This document shows positions 25,068 to 33,855 of a stretch of DNA of 64,000 nucleotides, piece by piece. This DNA is from Micrococcus cohnii (lineage in GTDB: Bacteria; Actinomycetota; Actinomycetes; Actinomycetales; Micrococcaceae). The translations under genes and the position numbers were made by a program. A model generated the notes under the pieces. It was not told where the DNA came from and made no database searches. It saw only the letters and a program-made list of their open reading frames with translations. The stretch covers positions 1,178,001 through 1,242,000 of the forward strand of contig NZ_JACHNA010000001.1 of the NCBI RefSeq assembly GCF_014205175.1, read 5' to 3'. Each line of letters begins with the position of its first letter. The stretch's first letter is position 1.

Positions 25068-26339
25068 TCAGCCCTGACCGTCGGCCGCGCCGGCCGCGTG
25101 CTCGGCCAGGCCACGCACCTCGGCGTCGACGGCCGAGGTCGTCGGGCGCACCGAGCCATCGCGCATGACCTTGGCGCAGCAGTCGGGACGGCAGACGTCG
25201 GCCCACGCCTCGAAGCAGCCGACCGCGGCGCGTCCGGGGCGTCGGCCCAGGCGTTCCTCGACGATGTCCACCAGACCGGCGACGAACGCCGGGTGCGTCC
25301 CCGGCGTCGGGGTCCGGCGGAACCCGACACCGAGCTCGTCCGCGGTCTGCCGCGCCTCGGTGTCGAGGTCCCAGACGACCTCCATGTGGTCGGAGACGAA
25401 GCCCAGCGGCACCACGATGAACCCGGCCGGTTGCGTACCCGTGGCGTCCGGGCCGGCAAGCTGCTCCATGCGGTCGTTGATGTCCGGTTCGAGCCACGGC
25501 ACGCTCGGCGGGCCCGACCGGGACTGGTAGACCAGCGACCAGTCCAGATCCTGCGCCTCGGGAACGCCGGCGAGGATGTGGCGGGCCACGTCGAGATGCT
25601 GGGCCGAGTACACGTCCGCCCCCTCGCGCTCACCCACCTCGGCGTCGTCCTGGCGCAGCTCGGCGGCGAGCTGACGCGGTCCGGCCGCAGCGGCGTCCGA
25701 GTTCGGGATCGAGTGCGTCGAGAAGAGCACGTGGATCGGCGCGGTCTCGCCGAGTTCCTCACGCAGCGACGCGAGGTCGGCGCGCAGCCCCTCGACGAAG
25801 GGCTCCACGAAGCCGGGGTGGTTGAAGTACTGACGGGCCTTGTCCAGGTCGAGCGTGCCCTCCAACCCCGTCTTCTGCATGGCCATGCCCATGTCCTCGC
25901 GGTACTGGCGGCAGGAGGAGTAGCAGGAGTACGCCGAGGTCGTCACGGTCAGAACGCGCCGGTGGCCGTCGGCGTGGATCTGCTCGAGGGCGTCCGGGAC
26001 GTACGGCGCCCAGTTGCGGTTGCCCCAGTACACGGGCAGCCGCAGGCCGCGACGGTCCAGCTCGGCCTCGATGGCGGCTTTCAGGGCGCGGTTCTGCTCG
26101 TTGATCGGGCTCACGCCGCCATTGGCGCGGTAGTGCGTGGCGACTTCCTCGAGGCGCTCGTCCGGGATGCCGCGCCCGCGCGTCACGTTGCGCAGGAACG
26201 GGATGACGTCGTCCTGGCCCTCGGGCCCGCCGAAGGAGGCCAGCAGCAGCGCGTCGTAGTCCTTCGGGATCATCGTGCCGTGCGCGTCGTAGTCGCGCCC
26301 CGCGGCGGCCACGGGCATGGTGTGACGGGTCTGCGACAT
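25068..26339 (-). CDS. hemH: Coproporphyrin III ferrochelatase (CpfC/HemH)
   Basis: The product has 423 residues. It inserts iron into coproporphyrin III in the Gram-positive haem route. Motifs are DALLLASFGGPEG, GGVSPINEQNRAL, RVLTVTTSAYSCYSSCRQY and LFSTHSIPNSDA (active His). Cysteines in SCYSSC and near the C-terminus (ADVCRPDCCAKVM) fit the [2Fe-2S] cluster known in actinobacterial ferrochelatases. ATG 26339 shares its A with the hemQ stop (TGATG). Actinobacterial members with HemQ next door use coproporphyrin rather than protoporphyrin. Confidence 0.93.
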   Translation of the reverse strand: MSQTRHTMPVAAAGRDYDAHGTMIPKDYDALLLASFGGPEGQDDVIPFLRNVTRGRGIPDERLEEVATHYRANGGVSPINEQNRALKAAIEAELDRRGLRLPVYWGNRNWAPYVPDALEQIHADGHRRVLTVTTSAYSCYSSCRQYREDMGMAMQKTGLEGTLDLDKARQYFNHPGFVEPFVEGLRADLASLREELGETAPIHVLFSTHSIPNSDAAAAGPRQLAAELRQDDAEVGEREGADVYSAQHLDVARHILAGVPEAQDLDWSLVYQSRSGPPSVPWLEPDINDRMEQLAGPDATGTQPAGFIVVPLGFVSDHMEVVWDLDTEARQTADELGVGFRRTPTPGTHPAFVAGLVDIVEERLGRRPGRAAVGCFEAWADVCRPDCCAKVMRDGSVRPTTSAVDAEVRGLAEHAAGAADGQG

Positions 26340-27040
26340 CAGGACAGCACCTCGACGATCTCGTCCGTGCTCACGCGGCGGCCGGTGTAGAACGGGACCT
26401 CCTCGCGCACGTGCATGCGGGTCTCGTTGTTGCGCAGGTGACGCATCATGTCCACCAGGTCCGTCAGCTCGGGGGCCTCCAGGCCCAGCAGCCACTCCCA
26501 GTCGTTGAGGCCGAACGCGCTGGTGGTGTTGGCCCACACCTGCGGGAAGTCCTGGCCGAGCTTGCCGTGCTCCCGCAGCATGCGGGCACGCTCTGCCGGG
26601 TCCAGCAGGTACCAGTCATAGGAGCGAACGAAAGGATAGAAGCACAGCCACTGCAGCGGTTCGCGGCCCTCGGCGAAGGCGGGGACGTGTTCCTTGTTGA
26701 ACTCGGCCATGCGGTCGGCGCCCATCGCGGTCATGGCGATGTGCGTGTCGGCGAGCAGACGGGTGCGGCGCAGGCGGCGGATCGCGGCCTGCAGCGCCTC
26801 GGGACGCTCGCCGTACATCCACACCATGACGTCAGCGTCCGGGCGCATGCCCGAGACGTCGTAGGTGCCGCGCACAGTGACGCCGCCCTCGTTCAGCTCG
26901 GCCACGAGAGCGTCGAACTCGGCGACGGCGGACTGCGCAGCCTCGCCCTGCAACGGGGCCGCGTCCTGCTCGCGCGCGAAGATCGTGTAGGTCGTGAACC
27001 AGTCCTTGCCGGCCAGTGGATGGGTGGTCGTCTCGCTCAT
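26339..27040 (-). CDS. hemQ: Coproheme decarboxylase (ChdC/HemQ)
   Basis: The product has 233 residues of the chlorite-dismutase-like fold. It oxidatively decarboxylates coproheme to haem b, the last step. Family motifs are DWFTTYTIFA at the N-terminus, SGMRPDADVMVWMYG, FYPFVRSYDWYLL (this segment carries the catalytic Tyr in the family) and ANTTSAFGLNDWEWLLGLE. ATG 27040 overlaps the hemY stop as ATGA. Its presence between hemY and hemH shows that this organism uses the coproporphyrin-dependent route. Confidence 0.95.
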   Translation of the reverse strand: MSETTTHPLAGKDWFTTYTIFAREQDAAPLQGEAAQSAVAEFDALVAELNEGGVTVRGTYDVSGMRPDADVMVWMYGERPEALQAAIRRLRRTRLLADTHIAMTAMGADRMAEFNKEHVPAFAEGREPLQWLCFYPFVRSYDWYLLDPAERARMLREHGKLGQDFPQVWANTTSAFGLNDWEWLLGLEAPELTDLVDMMRHLRNNETRMHVREEVPFYTGRRVSTDEIVEVLS

Positions 27041-28674
27041 CGGGTGATCTCCTTCTCCTCGGTCGCGACGTCGCCGTCGCCTAAATGCGGGTGGGTGGCC
27101 TCGGCGGGCGACGAGATGGCCCCGGCCGACCGGCCGAAGCGGCGCTCGACGCCCGCGGTGACCGCAGCCAGCCCCGTGCCGTCGGCCCACGAGCCGACGA
27201 CGTCGAGGCCCTCGACGCGGTCGGCCCACTCGAGCAGCCGGGTGAACTGCGTGCGGTCCGGTCCCGCCTGCGGTGGGATGCAGGCCCGCCAGCGCACCAC
27301 GGTGGAGGCCACCACGTCGTCCGCCTGGATCGGCAGGCCCGTCAGCACGGCCGCGTCCTCCACGGCCTGGTCTGTCAACTGCTCGTCGGAGGACCGGAAG
27401 CCGAGCGGGTCGAGACCGCCGTGGCGCCCATAGGACAGGCGCAGCACATGGCGGTGCGGATGCCGGGCGAGGCCCTCGTCATCGGGTCGACGCACGACTT
27501 CGGCGAGCCATCCCCACTTGGCGGTGGCATGTGTGAGCGCCTTGGCGGCGACACCGGCGTCCTCGGCGACGAGCACGCCGGTGCCGCGCGGAGCCGTGTC
27601 CAGCCCCGCATGGTCGACGACCAGGGTCACCAGCGCCACGCCCTCGGACAGCGCGGGCGCGTCGTCCTGCTCGAGGTCCCCACCGCTGGCGGGGGCCAGC
27701 AGGTCCCACGCGGCCGCCCCGTCGACGGCGAGCACGACGCGGTCGACGTCAAGGCCGCGCACGACCTCCTCGTCACGGTCCGAGATCTGGGCCCACCAGC
27801 CGCCCGCATCGGACAGCCGCTTCAGCGCCGCCACGCGCACACCGCGCAGCACGGAGGCTCCGGCCTCGGACAGGGCGCTCAGCAGAGCCTGCGTCAGGCG
27901 ATTCATGCCGCCGTCGAGGCCGGCGACCGCCGATCCCGGGGCGTGCGCGGCGCGCAGGGCGGCCACGCCGGCGCTCAGGCTGCCGTGCTCCACCATGGCC
28001 TCCACCAGCTCGGGGGCGACGCGTCGGGCATCGACGGCGAACGGGTCGGCGGAATGCACCCCGGCGACGATCGGACGTACGAGACGTTCGAGGACCTCCT
28101 CGCCCATGCGGTCCTGCACCAGGGCGCCTACGGTGATCTCCTCACCCGCCTCCAGAGCCGCACGCCAGCCGGAGGTGTCGGTGCGCAGGTCCTGACGGGC
28201 CCGGTCCAGGCCGGCGTCGGACAGCGCCGCGAGGGTGTCGGCGGCATCGAGGTCCCCGGGGATGCCGAGCAGGCCGAGCGCCGGCGCGCGGAACGACCCG
28301 TGGGCGGCGTGGATCCACGAGCGTCCGGCGTCCGGCGCGACGACGCGCCCGTCGATGCCCAGCTCGGCCAGCAGCTCGTGGACGGCGGTTCCGCGCACGG
28401 CGAACGCCTCGGCGCCGCCGTCCAGCTCGAGGGTCTGCAGCTGTTCGCCGCCGGCGGTGTCGACGCTCGGCACATCGAGGTAGCGGGCGGACACCGCTCC
28501 GCCGAGCACCGAGGTCGCCTCGGCCAGGGTCACCGCGTAGCCCTGCTGGGCCAGGCGCAGCGCGCTGAGCAGGCCGGCGAGCCCGCCGCCAATCACCAGC
28601 GCTGTGCGCGCTTCGGTGCCGGCGGTCTGCGGGTCCGCGGCGGACGGGGTCGTCGCGTTCTGGCCCTGACTCAT
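27037..28674 (-). CDS. hemY: Coproporphyrinogen III oxidase CgoX (HemY-type FAD enzyme)
   Basis: The product has 545 residues. The FAD-binding motif is LVIGGGLAGLLSALRLAQQG followed by the GGAVSA loop. It aromatises coproporphyrinogen III to coproporphyrin III with O2 and FAD. Other supports are ADPFAVDARRVAPELVEAM (family VHSADP motif), the internal Rossmann strand DVDRVVLAVDGAAAW, and DVVGSWADGTGLAAVTAGV near the C-terminus, which closes over FAD. ATG 28674 overlaps the hemE stop as ATGA. The first 20 residues are a low-complexity leader without a signal peptide. Confidence 0.93.
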   Translation of the reverse strand: MSQGQNATTPSAADPQTAGTEARTALVIGGGLAGLLSALRLAQQGYAVTLAEATSVLGGAVSARYLDVPSVDTAGGEQLQTLELDGGAEAFAVRGTAVHELLAELGIDGRVVAPDAGRSWIHAAHGSFRAPALGLLGIPGDLDAADTLAALSDAGLDRARQDLRTDTSGWRAALEAGEEITVGALVQDRMGEEVLERLVRPIVAGVHSADPFAVDARRVAPELVEAMVEHGSLSAGVAALRAAHAPGSAVAGLDGGMNRLTQALLSALSEAGASVLRGVRVAALKRLSDAGGWWAQISDRDEEVVRGLDVDRVVLAVDGAAAWDLLAPASGGDLEQDDAPALSEGVALVTLVVDHAGLDTAPRGTGVLVAEDAGVAAKALTHATAKWGWLAEVVRRPDDEGLARHPHRHVLRLSYGRHGGLDPLGFRSSDEQLTDQAVEDAAVLTGLPIQADDVVASTVVRWRACIPPQAGPDRTQFTRLLEWADRVEGLDVVGSWADGTGLAAVTAGVERRFGRSAGAISSPAEATHPHLGDGDVATEEKEITR

Positions 28675-29864
28675 GCGTCCTCCTGCTGCTCGCGGTCGAC
28701 GTCGAGGCTGTGGATCAGCTCCACCACCCTGGTCAACGTATCCGGATCGGTCGTCGGCGGCACCCCGTGGGCCAGGTTCACGACGTGGCCCGGGGCCAGT
28801 GCGCCGGAGGCGACCACCGCGCGCACGTGGGCCTCGAGCACGTCCCAGCCGGCCGAGAGCAGGGCAGGGTCGATATTGCCCTGCAGGGGCACGGCCGAGC
28901 GTCCGTCCGGGCCGGCAGCAGCGCTGAGCCGACGATGGGCCTCGGCGAGGCTGATGCGATGGTCGACGCCGACCGCGCTCGCCCCGGCGTCGCGCATCAG
29001 GGGCAGGAACTCCCCCGTGCCGGTGCCGAAGTGCAGCAGCGGGGCGCCGTCGGCGACCCGAGGACCGGCCAGATCGGCGACCGCGTCGAACGCGGCGGCG
29101 GAGTGCTCCTGCACGTGCTGGCGATAATCCGTGGCCGAAAGCGAACCGGCCCAGGAGTCGAACAGCTGCGCCGCGGAGGCGCCGGCCAGGATCTGGGCGC
29201 GCAGGAACTGACCGGAGACGCGAGCGGCCCACCCGGCCAGCGCCTCCCACGCGGCGGGGTCGGCGTACATCATGGTGCGCGGGCCCAGGTGGTCGCGTGA
29301 GGGACGTCCCTCCACCATGTACGCGGCCAGGGTGAACGGTGCCCCGGCGAAGCCGATCAACGGGCGCGGGCCCAGCTCCTCGACGGTCGCCGACACGGCC
29401 TCGCGGATCACATCGAGGGACGAGTCCTGCAGCTCGGGCAGGGCCGCGACGTCGGCGGCGGAGCGCACAGGCGAGTCGAGCACCGGCCCGACCCCCGGCA
29501 CGATCTCGACGCCCACGCCCGCCAGACGCAGCGGCACCACGATGTCGGAGAAGAAGATCGCCGCGTCCACGTCATGCCGCCGCACCGGCTGCATCGTGAT
29601 TTCACGCACAAGATCCGGTCGAAGGCACGAATCGAGCATTCCGATCCCCTCACGCACCGCTCGGTACTCGGGAAGCGAACGGCCGGCCTGACGCATGAAC
29701 CACACCGGGTGACGCTGCGGCCGCTGCCCACGCAGCGCAGCGACCAGCGGCGAGGACACGGTTGATCGCGCGGCTTCGCGGGTGCGCAGCGGGTGATCGG
29801 AGGGCAGGGCCGCGGGGGCCGCCGACGCGGACTGAGGCGAGCTCTGGACTGACATGCGGTTCAT
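28671..29864 (-). CDS. hemE: Uroporphyrinogen decarboxylase
   Basis: The product has 397 residues. It makes coproporphyrinogen III. The signature PVWFMRQAGRSLPEYR, FFSDIVVPLRLAGVG (catalytic Asp region) and LIGFAGAPFTLAAYMVEG are all present. Two ATGs compete (29864 and 29855). The upstream one is chosen because AGGAG lies 7 bases before it. It leads the six-gene chain hemE-hemY-hemQ-hemH-hemC-hemD, each joined by overlap or by 1-5 bases, and is divergent from hemA across 108 bases. Confidence 0.95.
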   Translation of the reverse strand: MNRMSVQSSPQSASAAPAALPSDHPLRTREAARSTVSSPLVAALRGQRPQRHPVWFMRQAGRSLPEYRAVREGIGMLDSCLRPDLVREITMQPVRRHDVDAAIFFSDIVVPLRLAGVGVEIVPGVGPVLDSPVRSAADVAALPELQDSSLDVIREAVSATVEELGPRPLIGFAGAPFTLAAYMVEGRPSRDHLGPRTMMYADPAAWEALAGWAARVSGQFLRAQILAGASAAQLFDSWAGSLSATDYRQHVQEHSAAAFDAVADLAGPRVADGAPLLHFGTGTGEFLPLMRDAGASAVGVDHRISLAEAHRRLSAAAGPDGRSAVPLQGNIDPALLSAGWDVLEAHVRAVVASGALAPGHVVNLAHGVPPTTDPDTLTRVVELIHSLDVDREQQEDA

Positions 29865-29956
29865 TGTCCCACTCCTGCACCCGCCGCACCGGTGCACGAC
29901 GTGCCCGACACTCCGCCGGCCGCGCTGCGGACCAGCCCGCTGCGGGCATGAACGGC

Positions 29957-29962
29957 TAGACT
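29957..29962 (+). promoter_or_regulatory. -10-like TAGACT of hemA
   Basis: TAGACT ends 10 bases before GTG 29973. A leader of at most about 3 bases is expected. The divergent hemE start uses a normal AGGAG site 108 bases away. Confidence 0.5.
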
Positions 29963-29972
29963 GTCCCGCGCC

Positions 29973-31319
29973 GTGACACTCTTCTGCCTTGCTGCCTCCC
30001 ATCACGACGTCGACCTGGACACCGTGGCGCGCCTGAGCGCCGGATCCTCCGACGTCCTCGCCGCCGTGCCCACCGGCTCCGCCAAGGGCGCCGTCGTCCT
30101 GGCCACGTGCAACCGCGTGGAGATCTATGCCGAGGCCGCCGACGCAGACGTCTCCGGCGCGAGCGAGCAGATCGTCTCGGCCCTGGCGGACAGCGCCGAC
30201 GTGGAGGTCGACGTCGCACGCCGAGCCCTGCGGACCCTGGGACCCCAGGCCACTGCACGGCACCTCTTCGAGGTCGGCGCGGGACTGGACTCGGCCGTCG
30301 TCGGCGAGCGAGAGATCGCCGGTCAGGTGCGCCGCGCACTCCTGGAGGCCCGCGAGGCCGGCACCGCCACCGGCCCGCTCGTGCGGCTGTTCGAGTCGGC
30401 GACGCGCACCGCGAAGGACATCGGCTCACAGACCGCTCTCGGGGCCACCGGCCGCTCGGTGGTCACCGTCGCCCTGGACCTGACGGAACAGCTGCGAGGC
30501 CTGCACGGCGAGGAGGAGCGCGCCGCGTTCTGGGCCGAGGCCAACGTGCTGCTGATCGGCACCGGCTCCTACGCGGGCACGACGCTGGCGCAGCTGGCCG
30601 AGCGCGGAGCCACCGCCGTCGGCGTGCACTCCGCCTCGGGCCGCGCCGAGCAGTTCGTGGCGGACCGCGGCGGCTGGGCCCTGCCCCTGGGCGGCGAGCA
30701 CGTGCACGGTGCGATCGCCGAGGCGGACGTCATCATCGGCTCCTCGGGCTCCGGGCGGCAGCTCGGACGGGAGACTCTGGCGCAGCTGCGCCGCGGCGCC
30801 GAGCGCCCCCTCACGCTCGTGGACCTGGCTCTGAGCCGTGATTTCGACCCGGCGACGGCCGACCTCGACGACGTCGAGCTGATCACCCTCGAGTCGGTGC
30901 GTCTGGCCGCCCCCGAGCAGGCGGAGGCCGCCGTCGGCGAAGCCCGCGTGCTCGTCGATGCGGCACTGGCGGAGTACACCGAGTCGCTGCGGGGGCGCAC
31001 CGCGGGCGAGGCCATCACGGCGCTGCGCCGCCACACCCTCGCGACCCTGGACGAGGAACTCGAGCGAGTGCGTCGCCGGCACGGGTGCACCGCGGCCGCC
31101 GAGGAGGTCGAGTTCGCGCTGCGCCGCATGGTCAAGCAGCTGCTGCACGGCCCGACGGTACGCGCGCGGCAGTTCGCGGCCGACGGCCGGCTCGACGAGT
31201 ACGAGCGCGCCCTGCAGGTGCTCTTCGACATCGATGTGGCCCCCGCACGACCGACGGCCCCGCTGGGCACGGAGTGTCCCGCGCACGACGATTCGTCTCG
31301 CTCAGAGCGCACCGCCTGA
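29973..31319 (+). CDS. hemA: Glutamyl-tRNA reductase
   Basis: The product has 448 residues. It reduces Glu-tRNA to glutamate-1-semialdehyde with NADPH, the committed step of the C5 pathway. The catalytic Cys is in VVLATCNRVEIY; VVGEREIAGQVRRAL and the NADPH-binding stretch NVLLIGTGSYAGTTLAQL follow, with a helical dimerisation domain at the end. The start is GTG 29973. TAGACT at 29957-29962 ends 10 bases upstream and no ribosome site is seen. It stands alone on the plus strand, divergent from the hemE operon, which could let aminolevulinate supply be set separately. Confidence 0.94.
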   Translation: MTLFCLAASHHDVDLDTVARLSAGSSDVLAAVPTGSAKGAVVLATCNRVEIYAEAADADVSGASEQIVSALADSADVEVDVARRALRTLGPQATARHLFEVGAGLDSAVVGEREIAGQVRRALLEAREAGTATGPLVRLFESATRTAKDIGSQTALGATGRSVVTVALDLTEQLRGLHGEEERAAFWAEANVLLIGTGSYAGTTLAQLAERGATAVGVHSASGRAEQFVADRGGWALPLGGEHVHGAIAEADVIIGSSGSGRQLGRETLAQLRRGAERPLTLVDLALSRDFDPATADLDDVELITLESVRLAAPEQAEAAVGEARVLVDAALAEYTESLRGRTAGEAITALRRHTLATLDEELERVRRRHGCTAAAEEVEFALRRMVKQLLHGPTVRARQFAADGRLDEYERALQVLFDIDVAPARPTAPLGTECPAHDDSSRSERTA

Positions 31320-31394
31320 GGCCGTTCCGCCCGGTCGAGGTGCCCTAGGCTGGGCCCGAGAAGATTCCGCGTGAGGAAAGGAAGTGGACACCCC

Positions 31395-31619
31395 ATGGAG
31401 ATCCGCATCGGCGTGCAGCACGCCAGCCGCGAGGTGGTCCTGGAGACCGAGCAGAGCGCCGACGAGGTGCGGGCCGCCGTGGACGCGGCGCTCGCCGACG
31501 GCTCCGTGCTCGCCCTGACCGACAAGAAGGGCCGCCAGGTCGTCGTGCCCGGCGCGAAGATCGCCTTCGTCGAGATCGGCGCACAGAAGGCCGCGCCGTT
31601 GGGCTTCGCGGCGTCCTGA
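31395..31619 (+). CDS. DUF3107 family small protein
   Basis: The product has 74 residues: MEIRIGVQHASREVVLETEQ, then SADEVRAAVDAAL, then KKGRQVVVPGAKIAFVEIG. This is the actinobacterial DUF3107 pattern (an alpha-beta protein of unknown role, often called an ATP-binding protein in databases). ATG 31395 is taken because it starts the family motif and follows a GAAAGGAAG ribosome site. TAGGCT lies further up at about 31345-31350, giving a leader of roughly 40 bases. A good hairpin terminator follows at 31643-31673. Confidence 0.85.
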   Translation: MEIRIGVQHASREVVLETEQSADEVRAAVDAALADGSVLALTDKKGRQVVVPGAKIAFVEIGAQKAAPLGFAAS

Positions 31620-31642
31620 TCCGCGCCCTGACCCCGACTCCC

Positions 31643-31673
31643 CCGAGGCCCCGACGTCGAGTCGGAGCCTCGG
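31643..31673 (+). terminator. Hairpin after DUF3107
   Basis: CCGAGGC and GCCTCGG enclose a second CCGAC/GTCGG stem with one mismatch and a GTCGA loop. There is no T-run, which is usual for high-GC actinobacteria. It separates DUF3107 from the helicase leader. Confidence 0.6.
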
Positions 31674-31705
31674 TCGTGTGGGCCCATGTCCGGGCCCGCT
31701 GGGGC

Positions 31706-31940
31706 TAGACTGGCGGCACGAGGATGACCGGTCGCACCTGTTCACCTTCACCTGCGCCCGGGCCCGCACGGCCCCCGCGGCCCGGCATGGGCGGCGGAAG
31801 AGCGCCACGACCTGCCGAATCCGGCGGCGCCGCCGACTCGACCCCGGCGGCCGGACCGGGTTCCCGGGCGGAGGTCCCGATGGCCTCGCCCGGTGTGTTC
31901 CCGCGATCGGCTTCCACCGATTCGAGAATGAGGGACGCGC
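31706..31940 (+). promoter_or_regulatory. Promoter and about 220-base leader of the DEAD-box helicase
   Basis: The 321 bases between DUF3107 and the helicase hold the hairpin above, then TAGACT at 31706-31711, then a GC-rich leader of about 220 bases ending in GAGGGACGCGC before ATG 31941. An ATG at 31724 opens a frame that runs into the helicase gene out of phase. Long leaders on cold-inducible helicase mRNAs are known to be regulatory; a role here is inference. Confidence 0.45.
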
Positions 31941-33833
31941 ATGAGCGAGAAGCCCACCGAGAACAACCACGACGCTGCACCGGAGACCGAGCAGACCTTC
32001 GCCGACTTCGGGGTCCACGCGGACATGGTCGCCGCCCTGAGCGAGCGCGGCATCACCCGTCCGTTCCCGATCCAGTCGATGACCCTGCCGGTCGCCCTCG
32101 GCGGCCACGACATCATCGGCCAGGCCAAGACCGGAACCGGCAAGACCCTCGGCTTCGGCCTGCCCGCGCTGCAGCGGGCGGTCGGCCCGGGTGAGCCGGG
32201 CTGGGACGAGCTCGAGGCAGCCGGCACCGCGGGCGCCCCGCAGGCGCTCGTGATCGCACCGACCCGTGAACTGGCGAACCAGGTGGCCGGTGACCTTGTC
32301 GTCGCGGCGTCGAAGCGCTCGGTGCGCGTGGCGACCATCTACGGTGGCCGCGCGTACGAGCCGCAGATCGAGGAACTGCAGAAGGGCGTCGAGGTCGTGG
32401 TCGGCACCCCGGGCCGCCTGATCGACCTGATGCGCCAGGGCCATCTGCGCCTGGATCTGATCAACACGGTCGTGTTGGACGAGGCCGATGAGATGCTGGA
32501 CCTGGGCTTCCTGCCGGACGTGGAAACCCTGCTGGCCGCCGTGCCGCAGCGCCGCCAGACCATGCTGTTCTCGGCGACGATGCCGGGACCGGTGGTCGCC
32601 ATGGCCCGCCGCTACATGAGCCATCCGACCCACATCCGCGCATCGGACCCGGACGACGAGGGCCTGACGAAGAAGGACATCCGGCAGATCGTCTACCGGG
32701 CCCACCACATGGACAAGGACGAGCTGATCGCCCGGGCCCTGCAGGCCGAGGGCCGCGGCCGCACGATCATCTTCACCCGCACCAAGCGCACCGCCGCCCG
32801 CGTCGCCGACGAGCTGAACAAGCGCGGCTTCGCGGCCGGCCCGCTGCACGGCGATCTGGGCCAGGGTGCGCGCGAACAGGCCCTGCGCGCCTTCCGCACG
32901 GGCAAGGTGGACATCCTCGTGGCCACCGACGTCGCCGCCCGTGGCATCGACGTGGACGATGTGACGCATGTGTTCAACTTCCAGGCCCCGGAGGACGAGA
33001 AGACCTACGTGCACCGTGTGGGTCGCACCGGCCGCGCCGGCAACACGGGCATCGCCGTGACGCTCGTGGACTGGGAGGACCTGCCCCGCTGGTCCCTGAT
33101 CGACAAGGCCCTGGGCCTCGGCCAGCCGCAGCCGCCGGAGATGTACTCCTCCTCCCCGCAGCTCTTCGAGGACCTGAACATCCCCCAGGGCACCAAGGGT
33201 CGCCTGCCCAAGGACAAGCGCGTGCTGGCCGGTCTCGACGCCGAGGTGCTCGAGGATCTCGGCGGCCCATCCGCGCAGAAGGCCTCCGGGCGCGGCGGGG
33301 AGTCCTCCCGGGACGGACAGCGGAAGGGACGCGGCGGTCGTGGCCGCTCCGGGAGCAAGGACGGCCAGCGGCAGCAGAACGGCGGCCGTCGTCGCGCCGG
33401 CCGCCGGGCCTCCGACGACGCCGCCGGCGGCACGACGTCCGCGCGGGACGCGGCGCCGCGTCCGGACGATGCCCAGGGGCCGCCGGAGCCGTCCGGTCAG
33501 AAGCCCTCGCGCGGGGGACGCTCCGGCGCTCGACGCGGCGGCCCGGCCCGTGAGGGGACGGGCTCCGCTGATCGGAGCAAGTCCACACCAGCACGCTCGG
33601 CAAACTCCCGCTCCGGTGGACGCACGTCCTCGCCGGAGGCCTCGCGCTCGGCAGGGACGTCCCGCTCTCGTCGATCCTCCGACGCCGCCGGCCGCGAGGA
33701 GTCCGCGACGCCGTCGCGACGTCGTACCCGCCGCGTACGAGGTCGCCGCACCGAGGGCGTCGAGGGCGCTGACCGCGATGGCATCGTGATCCGCCGCGGA
33801 GCCGCGCGCCGGCGCGGTCGCGACGGGCGCTGA
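31941..33833 (+). CDS. DEAD-box ATP-dependent RNA helicase with long basic RG-rich tail
   Basis: The product has 630 residues. Residues 1-400 are the helicase core: Q motif FPIQSMTLPVAL, GQAKTGTGKTLGFG (I), APTRELANQ (Ia), LDEADEMLDLGF (II), LFSATMPG (III), VATDVAARGID (V) and HRVGRTGRAG (VI). Residues from about 445 to the end are Arg/Gly/Ser-rich, with many RRR, GRG and SRS clusters, a disordered RNA-binding tail like those of cold-shock and ribosome-assembly helicases. The leader from a TAGACT promoter at 31706-31711 is about 220 bases, unusually long in this window. Confidence 0.93.
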   Translation: MSEKPTENNHDAAPETEQTFADFGVHADMVAALSERGITRPFPIQSMTLPVALGGHDIIGQAKTGTGKTLGFGLPALQRAVGPGEPGWDELEAAGTAGAPQALVIAPTRELANQVAGDLVVAASKRSVRVATIYGGRAYEPQIEELQKGVEVVVGTPGRLIDLMRQGHLRLDLINTVVLDEADEMLDLGFLPDVETLLAAVPQRRQTMLFSATMPGPVVAMARRYMSHPTHIRASDPDDEGLTKKDIRQIVYRAHHMDKDELIARALQAEGRGRTIIFTRTKRTAARVADELNKRGFAAGPLHGDLGQGAREQALRAFRTGKVDILVATDVAARGIDVDDVTHVFNFQAPEDEKTYVHRVGRTGRAGNTGIAVTLVDWEDLPRWSLIDKALGLGQPQPPEMYSSSPQLFEDLNIPQGTKGRLPKDKRVLAGLDAEVLEDLGGPSAQKASGRGGESSRDGQRKGRGGRGRSGSKDGQRQQNGGRRRAGRRASDDAAGGTTSARDAAPRPDDAQGPPEPSGQKPSRGGRSGARRGGPAREGTGSADRSKSTPARSANSRSGGRTSSPEASRSAGTSRSRRSSDAAGREESATPSRRRTRRVRGRRTEGVEGADRDGIVIRRGAARRRGRDGR

Positions 33834-33855
33834 TCACAGCAGGCCCGCCGCACCG

